Positions 16,413 through 25,023 of a stretch of 42,809 nt of DNA are shown here, piece by piece. Position numbers and translations under genes: made by a program. The notes under the pieces are model-generated. The model ran no database searches and was not told where the DNA came from. It saw nothing but the letters and a program-made list of their open reading frames with translations. Position 1 is the first letter of the stretch; every line of letters begins with the position of its first letter. The stretch spans positions 1 through 42,809 of the forward strand of contig NZ_CAJMEH010000011.1 of assembly GCF_905212365.1 (NCBI RefSeq), given 5' to 3'. The DNA comes from an uncultured Phascolarctobacterium sp. (GTDB taxonomy: Bacteria; Bacillota; Negativicutes; Acidaminococcales; Acidaminococcaceae).

Positions 16413-17759
16413 TTACGCGCTTAACGCGCTCTTCTTCTCCAATACGCGGATAAAATAATGGTAGCTGGCGAAAACGAAAATCGAGCAGCTTATCCAGGCT
16501 ACGGGCTCGGCAATGCACACGCCCATAAAGCCGTAAGGCCCGCTTAAATAAACAGCGACGGCGGAACGCATTATCAACTCCACACAACCGGCAAGCATGG
16601 GTATCATGCCAATACCCATGCCCTGGCAGGCGTTGCGGTAAATGAAAATCTGGCTCAGGAAGAAATAGGCGGGCACCGTATAGGCAATATACATATGCGC
16701 GGCCTCCAAAACCTCCGGCGCAGGGTCGTCCAAAAAGACGCCGATGACTTCCTCGCCAAACATAAACAACAGCGCGGCCGCCACAACGCTAAAGGCAAAA
16801 GACAAAACCGAGCAGCGGCGCACAGCCTCGCGGATGCGGTCGAAACGGCGCGCGCCAAAATTCTGCGCGGTGAACACCGCCATTGCGATGCCAAAAGAAA
16901 TCATGGGCTGCAGGGCCAGCTGCTCCACGCGGATGGCCGTCGTAAAGCCGGCAATCTGCTGGCCGCCAAATTTATTGCACACCGACTGCAAAATAATAAT
17001 GCCCATGCCCAAAACGCTGAACTGTACCGCCATGGGCAGACCCATGCGCAAGTGCGCCCATATTTCCGGCCAGTCCAGATTAAAATCCTCGCGCCCGATA
17101 TGCAGCTGCGGGAAGCGTTTATAAATATAAAACGCGCACAAAATCGCCGAAACAGCCTGCGCTATGACCAAAGCGATAGCGCTACCCGGCACGCCCCAGC
17201 CCAGATAAATAATAAACACCAGCGCCAAAGCCACATTGACTACGGACGACACAATTAAAAAATACAGCGGCGTTTTGCTGTCGCCCAACGAACGCATAAT
17301 ACCGGACAGCAAATTATAGCCCATCATAGCGAACAGCCCGTCCACAATAATCATCACGTAAGCGTAAGCGTCAGGCAGAAGCTCCTGCGGAATATTCATC
17401 AGCACCAGCACCGGGTCGATAACCAAATGCATTACGCCCATAATCAACAGCACGAAAAAAACGCTCAGCACAATACAGGTGCCGATACTGCGGCGCATAC
17501 CGTTCATATCCCGCGCGCCATAGCGCTGTCCCGTCACTACCGTAAAGCCGTTGCTTAAACCGATAGTCAGCACCATGGTCATCATAAAAAGCGGCGATAC
17601 CGCGCCCACCGCCGCCAGCGCTTCCACGCCGATAGTGCGGCCGACAATAATAATATCGGCAATATTATACAGCTGCTGAAAAACATTGCCGATTAACAGG
17701 GGCACCATAAAAGGAATTATCAGCTTTAACGGCGCTCCCTCAGTCATATTTTGTAGCAT
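16413..17759 (-). CDS. MATE family efflux transporter
   Basis: The 448-residue, 12-helix protein belongs to the NorM/DinF-type MATE family. Its N-terminus has the typical PLKLIIPFMVPLLIGNVFQQLYN and, in the first helices, IGVEALAAVGAVSP. MATE pumps export drugs or metabolites using sodium or proton gradients. The substrate is unknown. A well-formed promoter and an operator-like dyad upstream suggest inducible expression, though no regulator gene is adjacent. Confidence 0.92.
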   Translation of the reverse strand: MLQNMTEGAPLKLIIPFMVPLLIGNVFQQLYNIADIIIVGRTIGVEALAAVGAVSPLFMMTMVLTIGLSNGFTVVTGQRYGARDMNGMRRSIGTCIVLSVFFVLLIMGVMHLVIDPVLVLMNIPQELLPDAYAYVMIIVDGLFAMMGYNLLSGIMRSLGDSKTPLYFLIVSSVVNVALALVFIIYLGWGVPGSAIALVIAQAVSAILCAFYIYKRFPQLHIGREDFNLDWPEIWAHLRMGLPMAVQFSVLGMGIIILQSVCNKFGGQQIAGFTTAIRVEQLALQPMISFGIAMAVFTAQNFGARRFDRIREAVRRCSVLSFAFSVVAAALLFMFGEEVIGVFLDDPAPEVLEAAHMYIAYTVPAYFFLSQIFIYRNACQGMGIGMIPMLAGCVELIMRSAVAVYLSGPYGFMGVCIAEPVAWISCSIFVFASYHYFIRVLEKKSALSA

Positions 17760-17779
17760 TTCAGTCCTCCATAAAAAGC

Positions 17780-17793
17780 TGACTAACCAGTCA
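17780..17793. promoter_or_regulatory. Operator-like dyad in the MATE leader
   Basis: TGACT-AACC-AGTCA is a perfect 14-base dyad about 16 bases downstream of the MATE -10 box and just before the ribosome site. The position fits repressor roadblock or occlusion by a TetR- or MarR-type protein encoded elsewhere. Confidence 0.5.
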
Positions 17794-17808
17794 TTAAATA
17801 TATAGATT

Positions 17809-17837
17809 ATTATAGTATAAATAAAAAATATTGTAAA
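17809..17837 (-). promoter_or_regulatory. Predicted promoter of the MATE gene
   Basis: On the - strand, TTTACA, 17 bases, TATAAT. The match is good and the spacing ideal. Confidence 0.7.
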
Positions 17838-17884
17838 GGACTCATCAACTTAATAAAGTATCGCCCCGCGCTGTTTAAAGCAGC

Positions 17885-17911
17885 AAAAAGCGGCAGACGC
17901 CGCCTGCCGCT
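17885..17911 (-). terminator. Terminator after the FAH-family gene
   Basis: On the - strand AGCGGCAG pairs perfectly with CTGCCGCT around a 7-base loop, followed by TTTT. Confidence 0.85.
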
Positions 17912-17919
17912 GTAATTGT

Positions 17920-18687
17920 TTACGCTTCTTTAATAACTCTGTTGGTAATGGAGCCGATGCCCTCGATTTCAATTTTTACCTCGTCGCCTTCGCCCATCAA
18001 ACCGGAGCCCATTGGCGTGCCCGTCAAAATCAAATCGCCTGCGTCCAGCGTAAAGCTGTGAGAAATATAGCTCAAAATTTCATACGGGCTGTAGACCATA
18101 TCGCTGGTGCGAGCGTCCTGCTTCAGCACGCCGTTATGCCACAGCTTAATGGATAAATCCGTGGGGTCAAGCTCCGTCTCCAGCCACGGCCCCAAAGGGC
18201 AGAATGTGTCGAATGATTTGCAGCGCAGCCATTGACGCTCCTGCCGCTGTAAATCGCTGGCAGTAACGTCGTTAGCGCAGGTATAGCCCAAAATATATTT
18301 ATGCACATTTTCTGGCGCTACGTTCTTCATCATCTTTTTAATGACGATGCCCAGCTCTGCGCCGTAAGCCAATTCCTTTACCTGCTTCGGCCAGATAATA
18401 TTTTCCTCCGTACCGATAACGGTATGCGCAGCCTTGGCAAAAATGCTGGGCTCCCGCGGCACGCTGACGCCGAATTCGTCGGCGTGTTTTTTATAATTAA
18501 AGCTTACGCAAATAATCTGCTTGGGCACGCAGGGAGCTAAAAGCTGAATCTCGTCCATCGTAAAAGTTTCGTCGGTAATCTGCCAAAAGGTTTCCAGCGT
18601 TCCCTGCACGCGGCGAACCACGCCGCCGTCAATATAACCTATGCCTAAATGTCCCGTTCTTAAATCTCTAAAACGCACGCATTTCAT
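17920..18687 (-). CDS. Fumarylacetoacetate hydrolase family protein
   Basis: The 255-residue protein has a short N-terminal domain and an FAH catalytic domain from about residue 58. Visible motifs include SFNYKKHADE, KEPS-like REPSIFAKA, the metal ligand region YGAELGIVI, CANDVTASDLQ and TGTPMGSG. FAH-family enzymes cleave or decarboxylate beta-keto acids in aromatic or sugar-acid breakdown. Exact chemistry is not predictable. ATG at 18687 is chosen because it has a GGAGGT site upstream and overlaps the stop of the PHP gene as ATGA. A longer frame reaching further upstream runs into that gene. Confidence 0.87.
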   Translation of the reverse strand: MKCVRFRDLRTGHLGIGYIDGGVVRRVQGTLETFWQITDETFTMDEIQLLAPCVPKQIICVSFNYKKHADEFGVSVPREPSIFAKAAHTVIGTEENIIWPKQVKELAYGAELGIVIKKMMKNVAPENVHKYILGYTCANDVTASDLQRQERQWLRCKSFDTFCPLGPWLETELDPTDLSIKLWHNGVLKQDARTSDMVYSPYEILSYISHSFTLDAGDLILTGTPMGSGLMGEGDEVKIEIEGIGSITNRVIKEA

Positions 18688-19472
18688 TGGGCTACCTCCA
18701 TAATCCGCATCTTCCGGCCTTGAAAATACACCGGCGTAAGACCGCACGCCGCCGCCATACGCAAAGCCTCCGGCAAGCGCCGGCCAACGTGTTCCGCATA
18801 ATGCGCGTCGCTGCCGATGGTGCAATATTCGCCGCCCAACGCGCGATAGCGTTTATACAACGGCAGTAAACCGGCAGCCGCAGCCTCGTCGTCCAAACGG
18901 CGCGTGTTAATTTCAATTGGAATATTTTTTTCAATCAGCAAATTAAAAAGCCTATCGAAAAGCTCCGGCGCGTCCTGCAAGCGCAATTCGCGCTCCGCTC
19001 CGGTATAGGGCCAGTAGCGGCAGATATAATCGATATGCGCGAAAGAATCGAAATCCCTGTCCTGCTCCAGGCAGGCAATGGATTCCCGCAAAAATTCCTC
19101 CACAATCTGCTGCCGGGTACGCCCCTCATAGCAGGCTGGCTCGTACAAATCGCGCCGACCAATGCAGTGAATGGAGCCCAGCACATAATCGAAGGCGTGT
19201 CCCTGCGCCACTTTTTTATCCGCCGCCGCAGTATGGGTCTGCATACCAATTTCAATACCTATCAGCACCTTATCGCTGCACAAGGGCTGCAGGCGGGCAA
19301 AATATTCGTCTATATCAAAAATAAAAGCAGTGGGATTGGTGGGATAATCGTAATCCCAATGCTCCGTAACAATCATACCGATATTCTGCGCCTGCGCGGC
19401 GGCAATAGCGTCGGCAAATTCCATATGACTGTCACATGAATAATCACAATGCATATGCGTATCAAACAGCAA
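18684..19472 (-). CDS. PHP-domain phosphoesterase (histidinol-phosphatase-like)
   Basis: This PHP metal-dependent phosphoesterase starts with DTHMHCDYSCDS and carries VTEHWD, IEIGMQ, GSIHCI, FAHIDYI, EINTR and a C-terminal IGSDAHY, which supply the metal-binding His, Asp and Glu. Length and motifs are closest to HisK-type histidinol phosphatases, but no his genes are nearby, so the substrate is open. I choose TTG at 19472 as start: AAGGAGG ends 8 bases before it, and the promoter at 19499-19526 would begin the transcript near 19493, ruling out a start there. It overlaps the FAH gene by 4 bases. Confidence 0.82.
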   Translation of the reverse strand: MLFDTHMHCDYSCDSHMEFADAIAAAQAQNIGMIVTEHWDYDYPTNPTAFIFDIDEYFARLQPLCSDKVLIGIEIGMQTHTAAADKKVAQGHAFDYVLGSIHCIGRRDLYEPACYEGRTRQQIVEEFLRESIACLEQDRDFDSFAHIDYICRYWPYTGAERELRLQDAPELFDRLFNLLIEKNIPIEINTRRLDDEAAAAGLLPLYKRYRALGGEYCTIGSDAHYAEHVGRRLPEALRMAAACGLTPVYFQGRKMRIMEVAQ

Positions 19473-19498
19473 GAAAAGCGCCTCCTTCCGCAAATTCT

Positions 19499-19526
19499 AT
19501 TTTATCAAATTACTAGGAAAAAGCAA
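19499..19526 (-). promoter_or_regulatory. Candidate promoter of the PHP-FAH operon
   Basis: On the - strand, TTGCTT, 16 bases, TAAAAT. The transcript would begin about 20 bases before the TTG start codon and include the AAGGAGG site. Confidence 0.5.
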
Positions 19527-19660
19527 CGGGGCAAAAAGGAATTGTTTTAAGAATTAACAAAATACTCCCAATCTCACAAACTTTTTCATGTTGATGGGTT
19601 ACAAATTTTTTAAAACCTCTGCAATCAAATTCAAGACAACAATGCTGCTTTTGTTAGTTT

Positions 19661-19680
19661 AGCAAATGACTGGCAAATAA
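19661..19680. repeat. 20-nt direct repeat, copy 1
   Basis: AGCAAATGACTGGCAAATAA; identical to copy 2 at 18 of 20 positions. Each copy contains two GCAAAT units. It lies in a gene-free, AT-rich 300-base stretch (19494-19793) downstream of the AlbA_2 gene. Confidence 0.6.
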
Positions 19681-19768
19681 GCTTATATCCCTCAAATAGA
19701 ATAAAATTAAAATGAGCATACTATATATTGTTTTATTCAAATATTTTCGGGCTTCTTTTTACTTTCAC

Positions 19769-19788
19769 AGCAAATGACCAGCAAATAA
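19769..19788. repeat. 20-nt direct repeat, copy 2
   Basis: AGCAAATGACCAGCAAATAA, 108 bases after copy 1 and 6 bases past the stop codon of the AlbA_2 gene. The two copies could mark an insertion or duplication edge. Apart from these repeats the stretch holds nothing I recognise. Confidence 0.6.
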
Positions 19789-19793
19789 ACAAA

Positions 19794-21245
19794 TTATGCC
19801 CAAACAGGCACATATCTCATATATTTATTGGAGGTTGATGGGTCAAGAGGTTTTATAATGTTACGTTTTACAGCTTCTTTTATTAATCTCGATATGCTTC
19901 CGGCAGAAGTCCCAGGCAAGCCAAAACGTTTTCTAAGAGAACTATTTGTTAATTGCTCTCCTTGAATATGCATAATACATGCGTGCAAGTAAGCAGCCCA
20001 TAATTTATCTTCTAATGAAAGACTACTAAAATTTACAGCAGCATATAAGGTTACTTTAGTACTTTCTTCATAAAGCTCAATTTTGGGCGCAGGTAATTGT
20101 GCCAATTCACAAGCAGTTACTATTTTATCCCACCCTGTACCAAGCTCTTCACAAATTTTTAACCGCCGCATTAAACTAGCAAGTTTTTCATTACGCGATT
20201 TAGGAGGATTATCCACTATACGTCTTATATCAACCAAAGGTACGCCTGAATTTATGATCTCAATTCTATTAGCAAATATTTCTACCGTCGGTCCAGTCCC
20301 TGATATTGAAAAATCTTGATGGATCAAAGCATTTGCAACAGCTTCCCTAATTGCCAAATTAGGATATGAAACTTTCTTTTCCCGTAAACCATTTTCATTA
20401 ATTATTTCTCTAGTAGGTGTTAAAGATTCTATATACTTCAATAAATTTTCAAAATCACAAGCATATCCATTCTTAAATATTTCTTCTTTCAACATATTGA
20501 GTCGATTAGTACCCTCATATTGAACTACTCGTACTGCTTTACGTACTATTCTAGAAAAATCTGATAGATTTTTTGCTAAAAGAACAGCTCCCATATTTGT
20601 AATATCGTATAAGCCGCTATCATTAAGAATAATACAATCTTCCTCTATTAAATAGTGAGCTATTTGTTCTCTAGAATCTGGCTGTACTAAATTCATTAAA
20701 TCAAAGTAAGTATTATAATTTACTAATGCTAAAGCATCAATCAAGTTCATATCTTGTCTTGCAGTCATCTCTTCAAAATTTCTATTATGCAGTCTATTCC
20801 ATAAACGAGCCTGCAACGCAGGATAATCTATCAATTTTTTAGTATAGCTTCCTACGCGAATATATTCTACTTTTTTAAATGTAACTGGATTATTAATAGC
20901 GCAATGAATAAGTAAAATACCTACAATTACTCCATCTACAGGTACAGCATGATATTCAAAATCAGCATTTGCAGAAAGTGTACCTCTGAGCCAATTTTCT
21001 AATTCTTGGTTTCCTTTTTTCAAATTTTGTAAATTATAATCAGTGCCAATTATTTTATGAGTGCTATCTTCTACTCCCCACAAAAAGTATGCACAGTTCC
21101 TTTCTTCCAAAGCAGCAGCATTTGCTAACGCACTAATATCTTCTCCAATTGTATCTGGAGTATAATTATTATATTTAAATTCTAGCCATGGCAATTCTTC
21201 AGTATGCTTACATAATTCTTTTACTAGTAACTCTAAATTTTCCAT
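19794..21245 (-). CDS. Schlafen AlbA_2 domain / ATP-binding protein (COG2865-like)
   Basis: The roughly 483-residue protein has an N-terminal AlbA_2 (Schlafen-type) putative DNA- or RNA-binding domain (LEFKYNN, then ISALANAAALEERNCAYFLWGVED). A central GHKL-type ATP-binding remnant reads AIREAVANALIHQDFS, then EIFANRIEIINSG (about residues 300-340), then LGTGWDKI. A C-terminal winged helix follows (SLRKRFGLP). Proteins of this class are common accessory genes, sometimes linked to defence, with unclear function. ATG at 21245 is preferred because AGGAG lies upstream; a start 51 bases earlier lacks one. The gene is clearly more AT-rich than its neighbours, suggesting transfer. Confidence 0.85.
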   Translation of the reverse strand: MENLELLVKELCKHTEELPWLEFKYNNYTPDTIGEDISALANAAALEERNCAYFLWGVEDSTHKIIGTDYNLQNLKKGNQELENWLRGTLSANADFEYHAVPVDGVIVGILLIHCAINNPVTFKKVEYIRVGSYTKKLIDYPALQARLWNRLHNRNFEEMTARQDMNLIDALALVNYNTYFDLMNLVQPDSREQIAHYLIEEDCIILNDSGLYDITNMGAVLLAKNLSDFSRIVRKAVRVVQYEGTNRLNMLKEEIFKNGYACDFENLLKYIESLTPTREIINENGLREKKVSYPNLAIREAVANALIHQDFSISGTGPTVEIFANRIEIINSGVPLVDIRRIVDNPPKSRNEKLASLMRRLKICEELGTGWDKIVTACELAQLPAPKIELYEESTKVTLYAAVNFSSLSLEDKLWAAYLHACIMHIQGEQLTNSSLRKRFGLPGTSAGSISRLIKEAVKRNIIKPLDPSTSNKYMRYVPVWA

Positions 21246-21292
21246 ACTAAAATCTCCTATCCAAATTACTAATAATATTATATCATATTTAA

Positions 21293-21330
21293 ACAAAAAA
21301 GAACGCAGCTTACTTTCGCTAGCTGCGCTC
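21293..21330 (-). terminator. Terminator after ychF
   Basis: On the - strand GAGCGCAGCT pairs with AGCTGCGTTC (10 bp, one G-U) around a 10-base loop, followed by TTTTTT. It insulates the AlbA_2 gene from ychF. Confidence 0.8.
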
Positions 21331-21367
21331 TCATTTTTACTTCAAAAAAAATATTTTTCCATCAAAT

Positions 21368-22474
21368 CTATACATTAAATCTGAACTCTACTACGTCGCC
21401 GTCCTGCATAACGTAATCCTTGCCTTCAAGACGCACCAAGCCTTTTTCGCGGGCGGCGGCCTTGCTGCCGCAGGCTACCAAATCGTCGTAGGAAACGATC
21501 TCGGCGCGAATAAAGCCGCGTTCAAAATCGGTATGAATTTTACCGGCGGCCTGCGGCGCCTTCGTATTCTGCTTAATAGTCCAGGCGCGGGATTCGATTT
21601 CGCCGGCCGTCAGGAAGGTCATCAGTCCCAGCAGCTTAAAGCCGGCCTTAATCAAACGGTCCAGGCCTGTTTCCTCCAGACCGGCCATAGCTAAAAATTC
21701 TGCGGCCTCGTCGGCGGGCAGCTCGGCAATTTCGCTTTCCATTTTAGCGGAGACCACGATAACCTCCGCGCCCTCTTCAGCAGCGTATTTTTTTACGGCC
21801 TGCACATGAGGGTTAGCAGAAGTATCGGCTACTTCGCCCTCCGCTACGTTAGTAACGTACAGCACCGGCTTCATAGTCAGCAGATGCAGCTCGCCCAAAA
21901 ATTCCTGCTCTTCCTCGTTCAGCCCCAAGCGGCGCGCAGGCACAGCTTCGGTCAGGCCCGCCATAACCTTTTCCATAACGGCCTGTTCCAGCTTCACCTT
22001 TTTATCGCCGGTCTTAGCAAGCTTCACCAAACGCTCCTGACGCTTTTCCACCGTTTCCATATCAGCCAGGCACAGCTCGGTGTTGATGATTTCAATATCG
22101 CGCAGCGGGTCGATGCTGCCCTCAACGTGAGTAATATTACCGTCCTCAAAGCAGCGCACAACCTCGGCTACGGCGTCCACCTCGCGGATATGGGACAAAA
22201 ATTTATTGCCCAGGCCCTCGCCCTTGGACGCGCCCTTAACCAGACCGGCAATATCCACAAAGCGCATAGCCGCCGGAACGATTTTGCGCGATTTAAACAT
22301 ATCGCTCAAAACCTCCAGGCGTTTATCAGGCACGTCAACTACGCCCACATTGGGCTCGATAGTGCAGAAAGGATAATTGGCCGCTTCGGCGCCAGCCTTG
22401 GTAATAGCGTTAAACAAAGTGCTTTTGCCTACGTTCGGCAAACCGACGATACCAACCTCTAAATTTGTACTCAC
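21368..22474 (-). CDS. ychF: Ribosome-binding ATPase YchF
   Basis: The 368-residue Obg-related P-loop protein has G1 GLPNVGKST, G3 DIAGLVKGASKGEGLGNKFL, and the altered G4 NVAE that switches preference from GTP to ATP, with a C-terminal TGS domain ending VMQDGDVVEFRFNV. YchF binds ribosomes and affects translation and stress responses. The start is a GTG with GAGGAG 8 bases upstream. In Bacillus the ychF orthologue lies next to rpsF-ssb-rpsR; here the same genes are separated by a secreted-protein gene and a restriction-modification operon. Confidence 0.96.
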   Translation of the reverse strand: MSTNLEVGIVGLPNVGKSTLFNAITKAGAEAANYPFCTIEPNVGVVDVPDKRLEVLSDMFKSRKIVPAAMRFVDIAGLVKGASKGEGLGNKFLSHIREVDAVAEVVRCFEDGNITHVEGSIDPLRDIEIINTELCLADMETVEKRQERLVKLAKTGDKKVKLEQAVMEKVMAGLTEAVPARRLGLNEEEQEFLGELHLLTMKPVLYVTNVAEGEVADTSANPHVQAVKKYAAEEGAEVIVVSAKMESEIAELPADEAAEFLAMAGLEETGLDRLIKAGFKLLGLMTFLTAGEIESRAWTIKQNTKAPQAAGKIHTDFERGFIRAEIVSYDDLVACGSKAAAREKGLVRLEGKDYVMQDGDVVEFRFNV

Positions 22475-22574
22475 AGTAATCGCTCCTCATCATATATATT
22501 TAGCATTACGCAGATAGCTGTATATCTAATATATTTTACAATACGCGCCCGCTTTATGCAACGCCTGCGGACGG

Positions 22575-22608
22575 AAAAAGCGCCACCGCTATGCCGAACG
22601 ATGGCGCT
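22575..22608 (-). terminator. Terminator after the secreted-protein gene
   Basis: On the - strand AGCGCCA pairs with TGGCGCT, extended by T-G and C-G pairs, followed by TTTTT. Confidence 0.75.
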
Positions 22609-22619
22609 TCTGTATCTTT

Positions 22620-23324
22620 TTATTTTCTGGACATCAATTTATTGGCGTAATTACGCATGGTCTGGTCAGGTACCTGTTTAAAATCTTCAGGCGGCATAGC
22701 AAAAGCGGTCGCTTCATCCACTTCGCCGGAAATTTCCACTACGTCGAAGCGCGGCAGATAGCTTACCTCGTAGCCCTTCCATTCCTCGCCGTCCTTAGCA
22801 TAATAAAAGCTCAGCGTATTAGCGCCCTTGGTCAGGCGGTCGTAATCATAGCCGATAGCCAAATCGCTGCCGCTTTCCGGCTTATTATTGAACCAACCGA
22901 TTAAGGTTTCCGCAAAAGCTACGCTCATACCCGGCAATTCGGGAATACGGTCGTAAGTTTTATGAACGTAATCGATGGTGTACCAGTAGCCGCCGCGGCA
23001 GAAGCTTACAGAATCCTTCAGCACATTGCCCTCGCCGTCGGTAGTAGTGATGCGTTCGGCGTTAATACCCTTAGCCTCGTTATATTCCGTGCGGTTGATG
23101 CGCTTTTGCTGAGCTTTGGACAGCTTGGCGTAAGCCTCCGGCGTCAGTACCTCGCGCATATCGATGGTTTGAGTCACTACTAAATGCACCGGATGACGGT
23201 CGCTGTTCAGAGTTTCGCCCAGCAGCTTAAAGGTTCGCTGGCCGGGGCTGTAGGCAAAAGCCACCGCAGCGCACATTATCGTTAATAAAAAAGTCAAAAA
23301 TAAAACTCGCAAAGATTTACGCAT
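22620..23324 (-). CDS. Secreted protein of unknown function
   Basis: The 234-residue product begins with a basic stretch and a hydrophobic core ending in AFA (residues 1-24), a good signal peptide with probable cleavage after AFA. There is no lipobox. The mature part is soluble, with no family I can name; it has a GGYWYTIDYVHKTYDRIPELPG segment and looks beta-rich. ATG at 23324 is chosen for its GAGGTG site; a start 30 bases upstream has none. An extended -10 (TGCTATAAT on the - strand, 23355-23363) lies just upstream, so it is probably monocistronic. Confidence 0.7.
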   Translation of the reverse strand: MRKSLRVLFLTFLLTIMCAAVAFAYSPGQRTFKLLGETLNSDRHPVHLVVTQTIDMREVLTPEAYAKLSKAQQKRINRTEYNEAKGINAERITTTDGEGNVLKDSVSFCRGGYWYTIDYVHKTYDRIPELPGMSVAFAETLIGWFNNKPESGSDLAIGYDYDRLTKGANTLSFYYAKDGEEWKGYEVSYLPRFDVVEISGEVDEATAFAMPPEDFKQVPDQTMRNYANKLMSRK

Positions 23325-23354
23325 GAAATTCACCTCGTTTAACAATATATACAT

Positions 23355-23363
23355 ATTATAGCA
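23355..23363 (-). promoter_or_regulatory. Extended -10 promoter of the secreted-protein gene
   Basis: TGCTATAAT on the - strand. No good -35 is seen, as is common for extended -10 promoters. Confidence 0.45.
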
Positions 23364-23399
23364 TAGCCAAAGAGCTTTTAGCCAGAGAAGTTTTTCTAG

Positions 23400-23831
23400 C
23401 TAAAAATTTCTATTGCCAGTCGCTTCTCTCATTTTAATTGCATGCAGCACGGCTTCTACGCATAAGTCAAGATTTTTCTTAATGTCTGTTTCCCAAAAAC
23501 GTAATACTATCCAACCGTTATCCCTTAGCTCTATTGTATTTTCTAAATCTCTTTCTACATTACGTTGAATTTTTTCGTGCCAAAATTTTGCATTAGTAGT
23601 TACTTCATAGCGTTCAAAAGTTTTTCCATGCCAAAAATCGCCATCGCAAAATACTGCTATTTTATATTTTGTAATAACCAAATCAGGATGGCAATTAAAA
23701 AGTTTTTTATTTTTGCGATAGCGTACACCTTTATGCCACAATGCAGTACGTAAAGAAATTTCTATTTTTGTATCTTTACTTTTAATGGCTAGCATATTTT
23801 TATGTCGCTGCTCTTTTGTTAAAACATCCAT
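23400..23831 (-). CDS. vsr: Very short patch repair endonuclease Vsr
   Basis: The 143-residue protein has the Vsr pattern: an N-terminal TKEQRHKNMLAIKSKDTKIE, then HPDLVI, then CDGDFWHGK, then NAKFWHEKIQRNVERD and GWIVLRFWE. Vsr nicks 5' of the T in T:G mismatches that arise when 5-methylcytosine deaminates, starting repair. It follows the restriction nuclease by 10 bases in an AT-rich operon with a Dcm-like methylase, exactly the setting where such repair is needed. No divergence in key segments is evident. Confidence 0.93.
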   Translation of the reverse strand: MDVLTKEQRHKNMLAIKSKDTKIEISLRTALWHKGVRYRKNKKLFNCHPDLVITKYKIAVFCDGDFWHGKTFERYEVTTNAKFWHEKIQRNVERDLENTIELRDNGWIVLRFWETDIKKNLDLCVEAVLHAIKMREATGNRNF

Positions 23832-23841
23832 GAGAACTTCC

Positions 23842-25023
23842 TCATTTTATGTTTTCTACTTCTTTTACATAATCTATAAATTTCTTAATTGACCATATCC
23901 GATTTTGCTTTTCTTTCGGATAAGTCTTAATATATAAACTAGGTACCACTAAAATAACTTTCTCTGCCTGCATTTCATCCATCTGTGCAGGCGACACTCC
24001 CTGCTGCAACGTACACAAAAATTTATTTTGGTCTCTCAATCTATCTGCTTCGTTAATTACTTGTCGCCATCTATCTTTGCACGTTGTTTTAGCGGCTAAA
24101 CTAATAAGCTTATCCGCTGTAAAATTCAAATTGTGGTAAGCTTCTTGAGAAGGAAACAGAAAATCAGGTTTTTTATTTCCTTCCGTTACTGCTTGAGCTG
24201 TATATTTTAATTTGTTTCCATCGAATATAGCGGCTAAATGATGCTCTAAGCTTTTGCCAGCCCTGCTCTTTCTACGATTAAGCACTTGGTTTGCTACGCT
24301 GATAAATTCTTCAACATCATTAAAACCATTTCTAATCATTTCTCCATAGCGCGCATGCTCCAAGGCTCTGAATAATTTAAATTCCATGTCAGTCCAATCT
24401 AATAATTTTTTATCTGGATTGATGGTAATATAATTTATATGATTATAAACAGCGTTCTCTATTTCACGCGCTTTACAGGACATTATTTCAGAGCTGGGGA
24501 AATCAACATCTAAAGTAGCAATAAAATCATAAAGCGCTTGCTTTTCAAACAATTCTAAATTACAATTTTGTTTATTTATAATATTATTCGTTTCTGTCGG
24601 AGAAATATTAAATGCTTCTAAAAATTGATTTATTTCATCATCAGAATTTAAAACAAATCCTTGATACTCCGTTTCGTCATCCTTTATTAAAACAAACAAA
24701 GCTCCCGTATAATCATAATTTAGGAACTCAAAACCTCTGCCAAAATTAGTAATTCTATATTCATTACGAGTTCCTCTACCATAATAAATAAACCTAGTAT
24801 CGGTTCTACTTCCATCCTGCCAATTAATTTTTACCCATCTCTCCTGATTATTTCCTTTTTCAAAATATTTATTAAACAAAATCGGCACTGCTGGCTTAGA
24901 AATATAAATACCTGCTTGATGCCCGCCGGTAAGGCCAGTATCATTGGCAGATAAAAATTTACAAAACGATATTTTTCCATTATAAACCGCTTTAATTGCC
25001 TGTTCAGCATATTTTTTCATCAT
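23842..25023 (-). CDS. EcoRII-like type II restriction endonuclease
   Basis: The 393-residue protein matches EcoRII across both domains. The N-terminal effector-binding domain has SANDTGLTGGHQAGIYI (about residues 25-41). The C-terminal catalytic domain has RRKSRAGKSLEHHL, EGNKKPDFLFPS (the catalytic Asp) and AAKTTCKDRWRQV (the catalytic Lys). EcoRII is a type IIE enzyme that cuts before CCWGG and needs a second site as effector. Its ATG overlaps the methylase stop as ATGA. CCWGG specificity is inferred from the close match and from the Dcm-like methylase. Confidence 0.93.
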   Translation of the reverse strand: MMKKYAEQAIKAVYNGKISFCKFLSANDTGLTGGHQAGIYISKPAVPILFNKYFEKGNNQERWVKINWQDGSRTDTRFIYYGRGTRNEYRITNFGRGFEFLNYDYTGALFVLIKDDETEYQGFVLNSDDEINQFLEAFNISPTETNNIINKQNCNLELFEKQALYDFIATLDVDFPSSEIMSCKAREIENAVYNHINYITINPDKKLLDWTDMEFKLFRALEHARYGEMIRNGFNDVEEFISVANQVLNRRKSRAGKSLEHHLAAIFDGNKLKYTAQAVTEGNKKPDFLFPSQEAYHNLNFTADKLISLAAKTTCKDRWRQVINEADRLRDQNKFLCTLQQGVSPAQMDEMQAEKVILVVPSLYIKTYPKEKQNRIWSIKKFIDYVKEVENIK

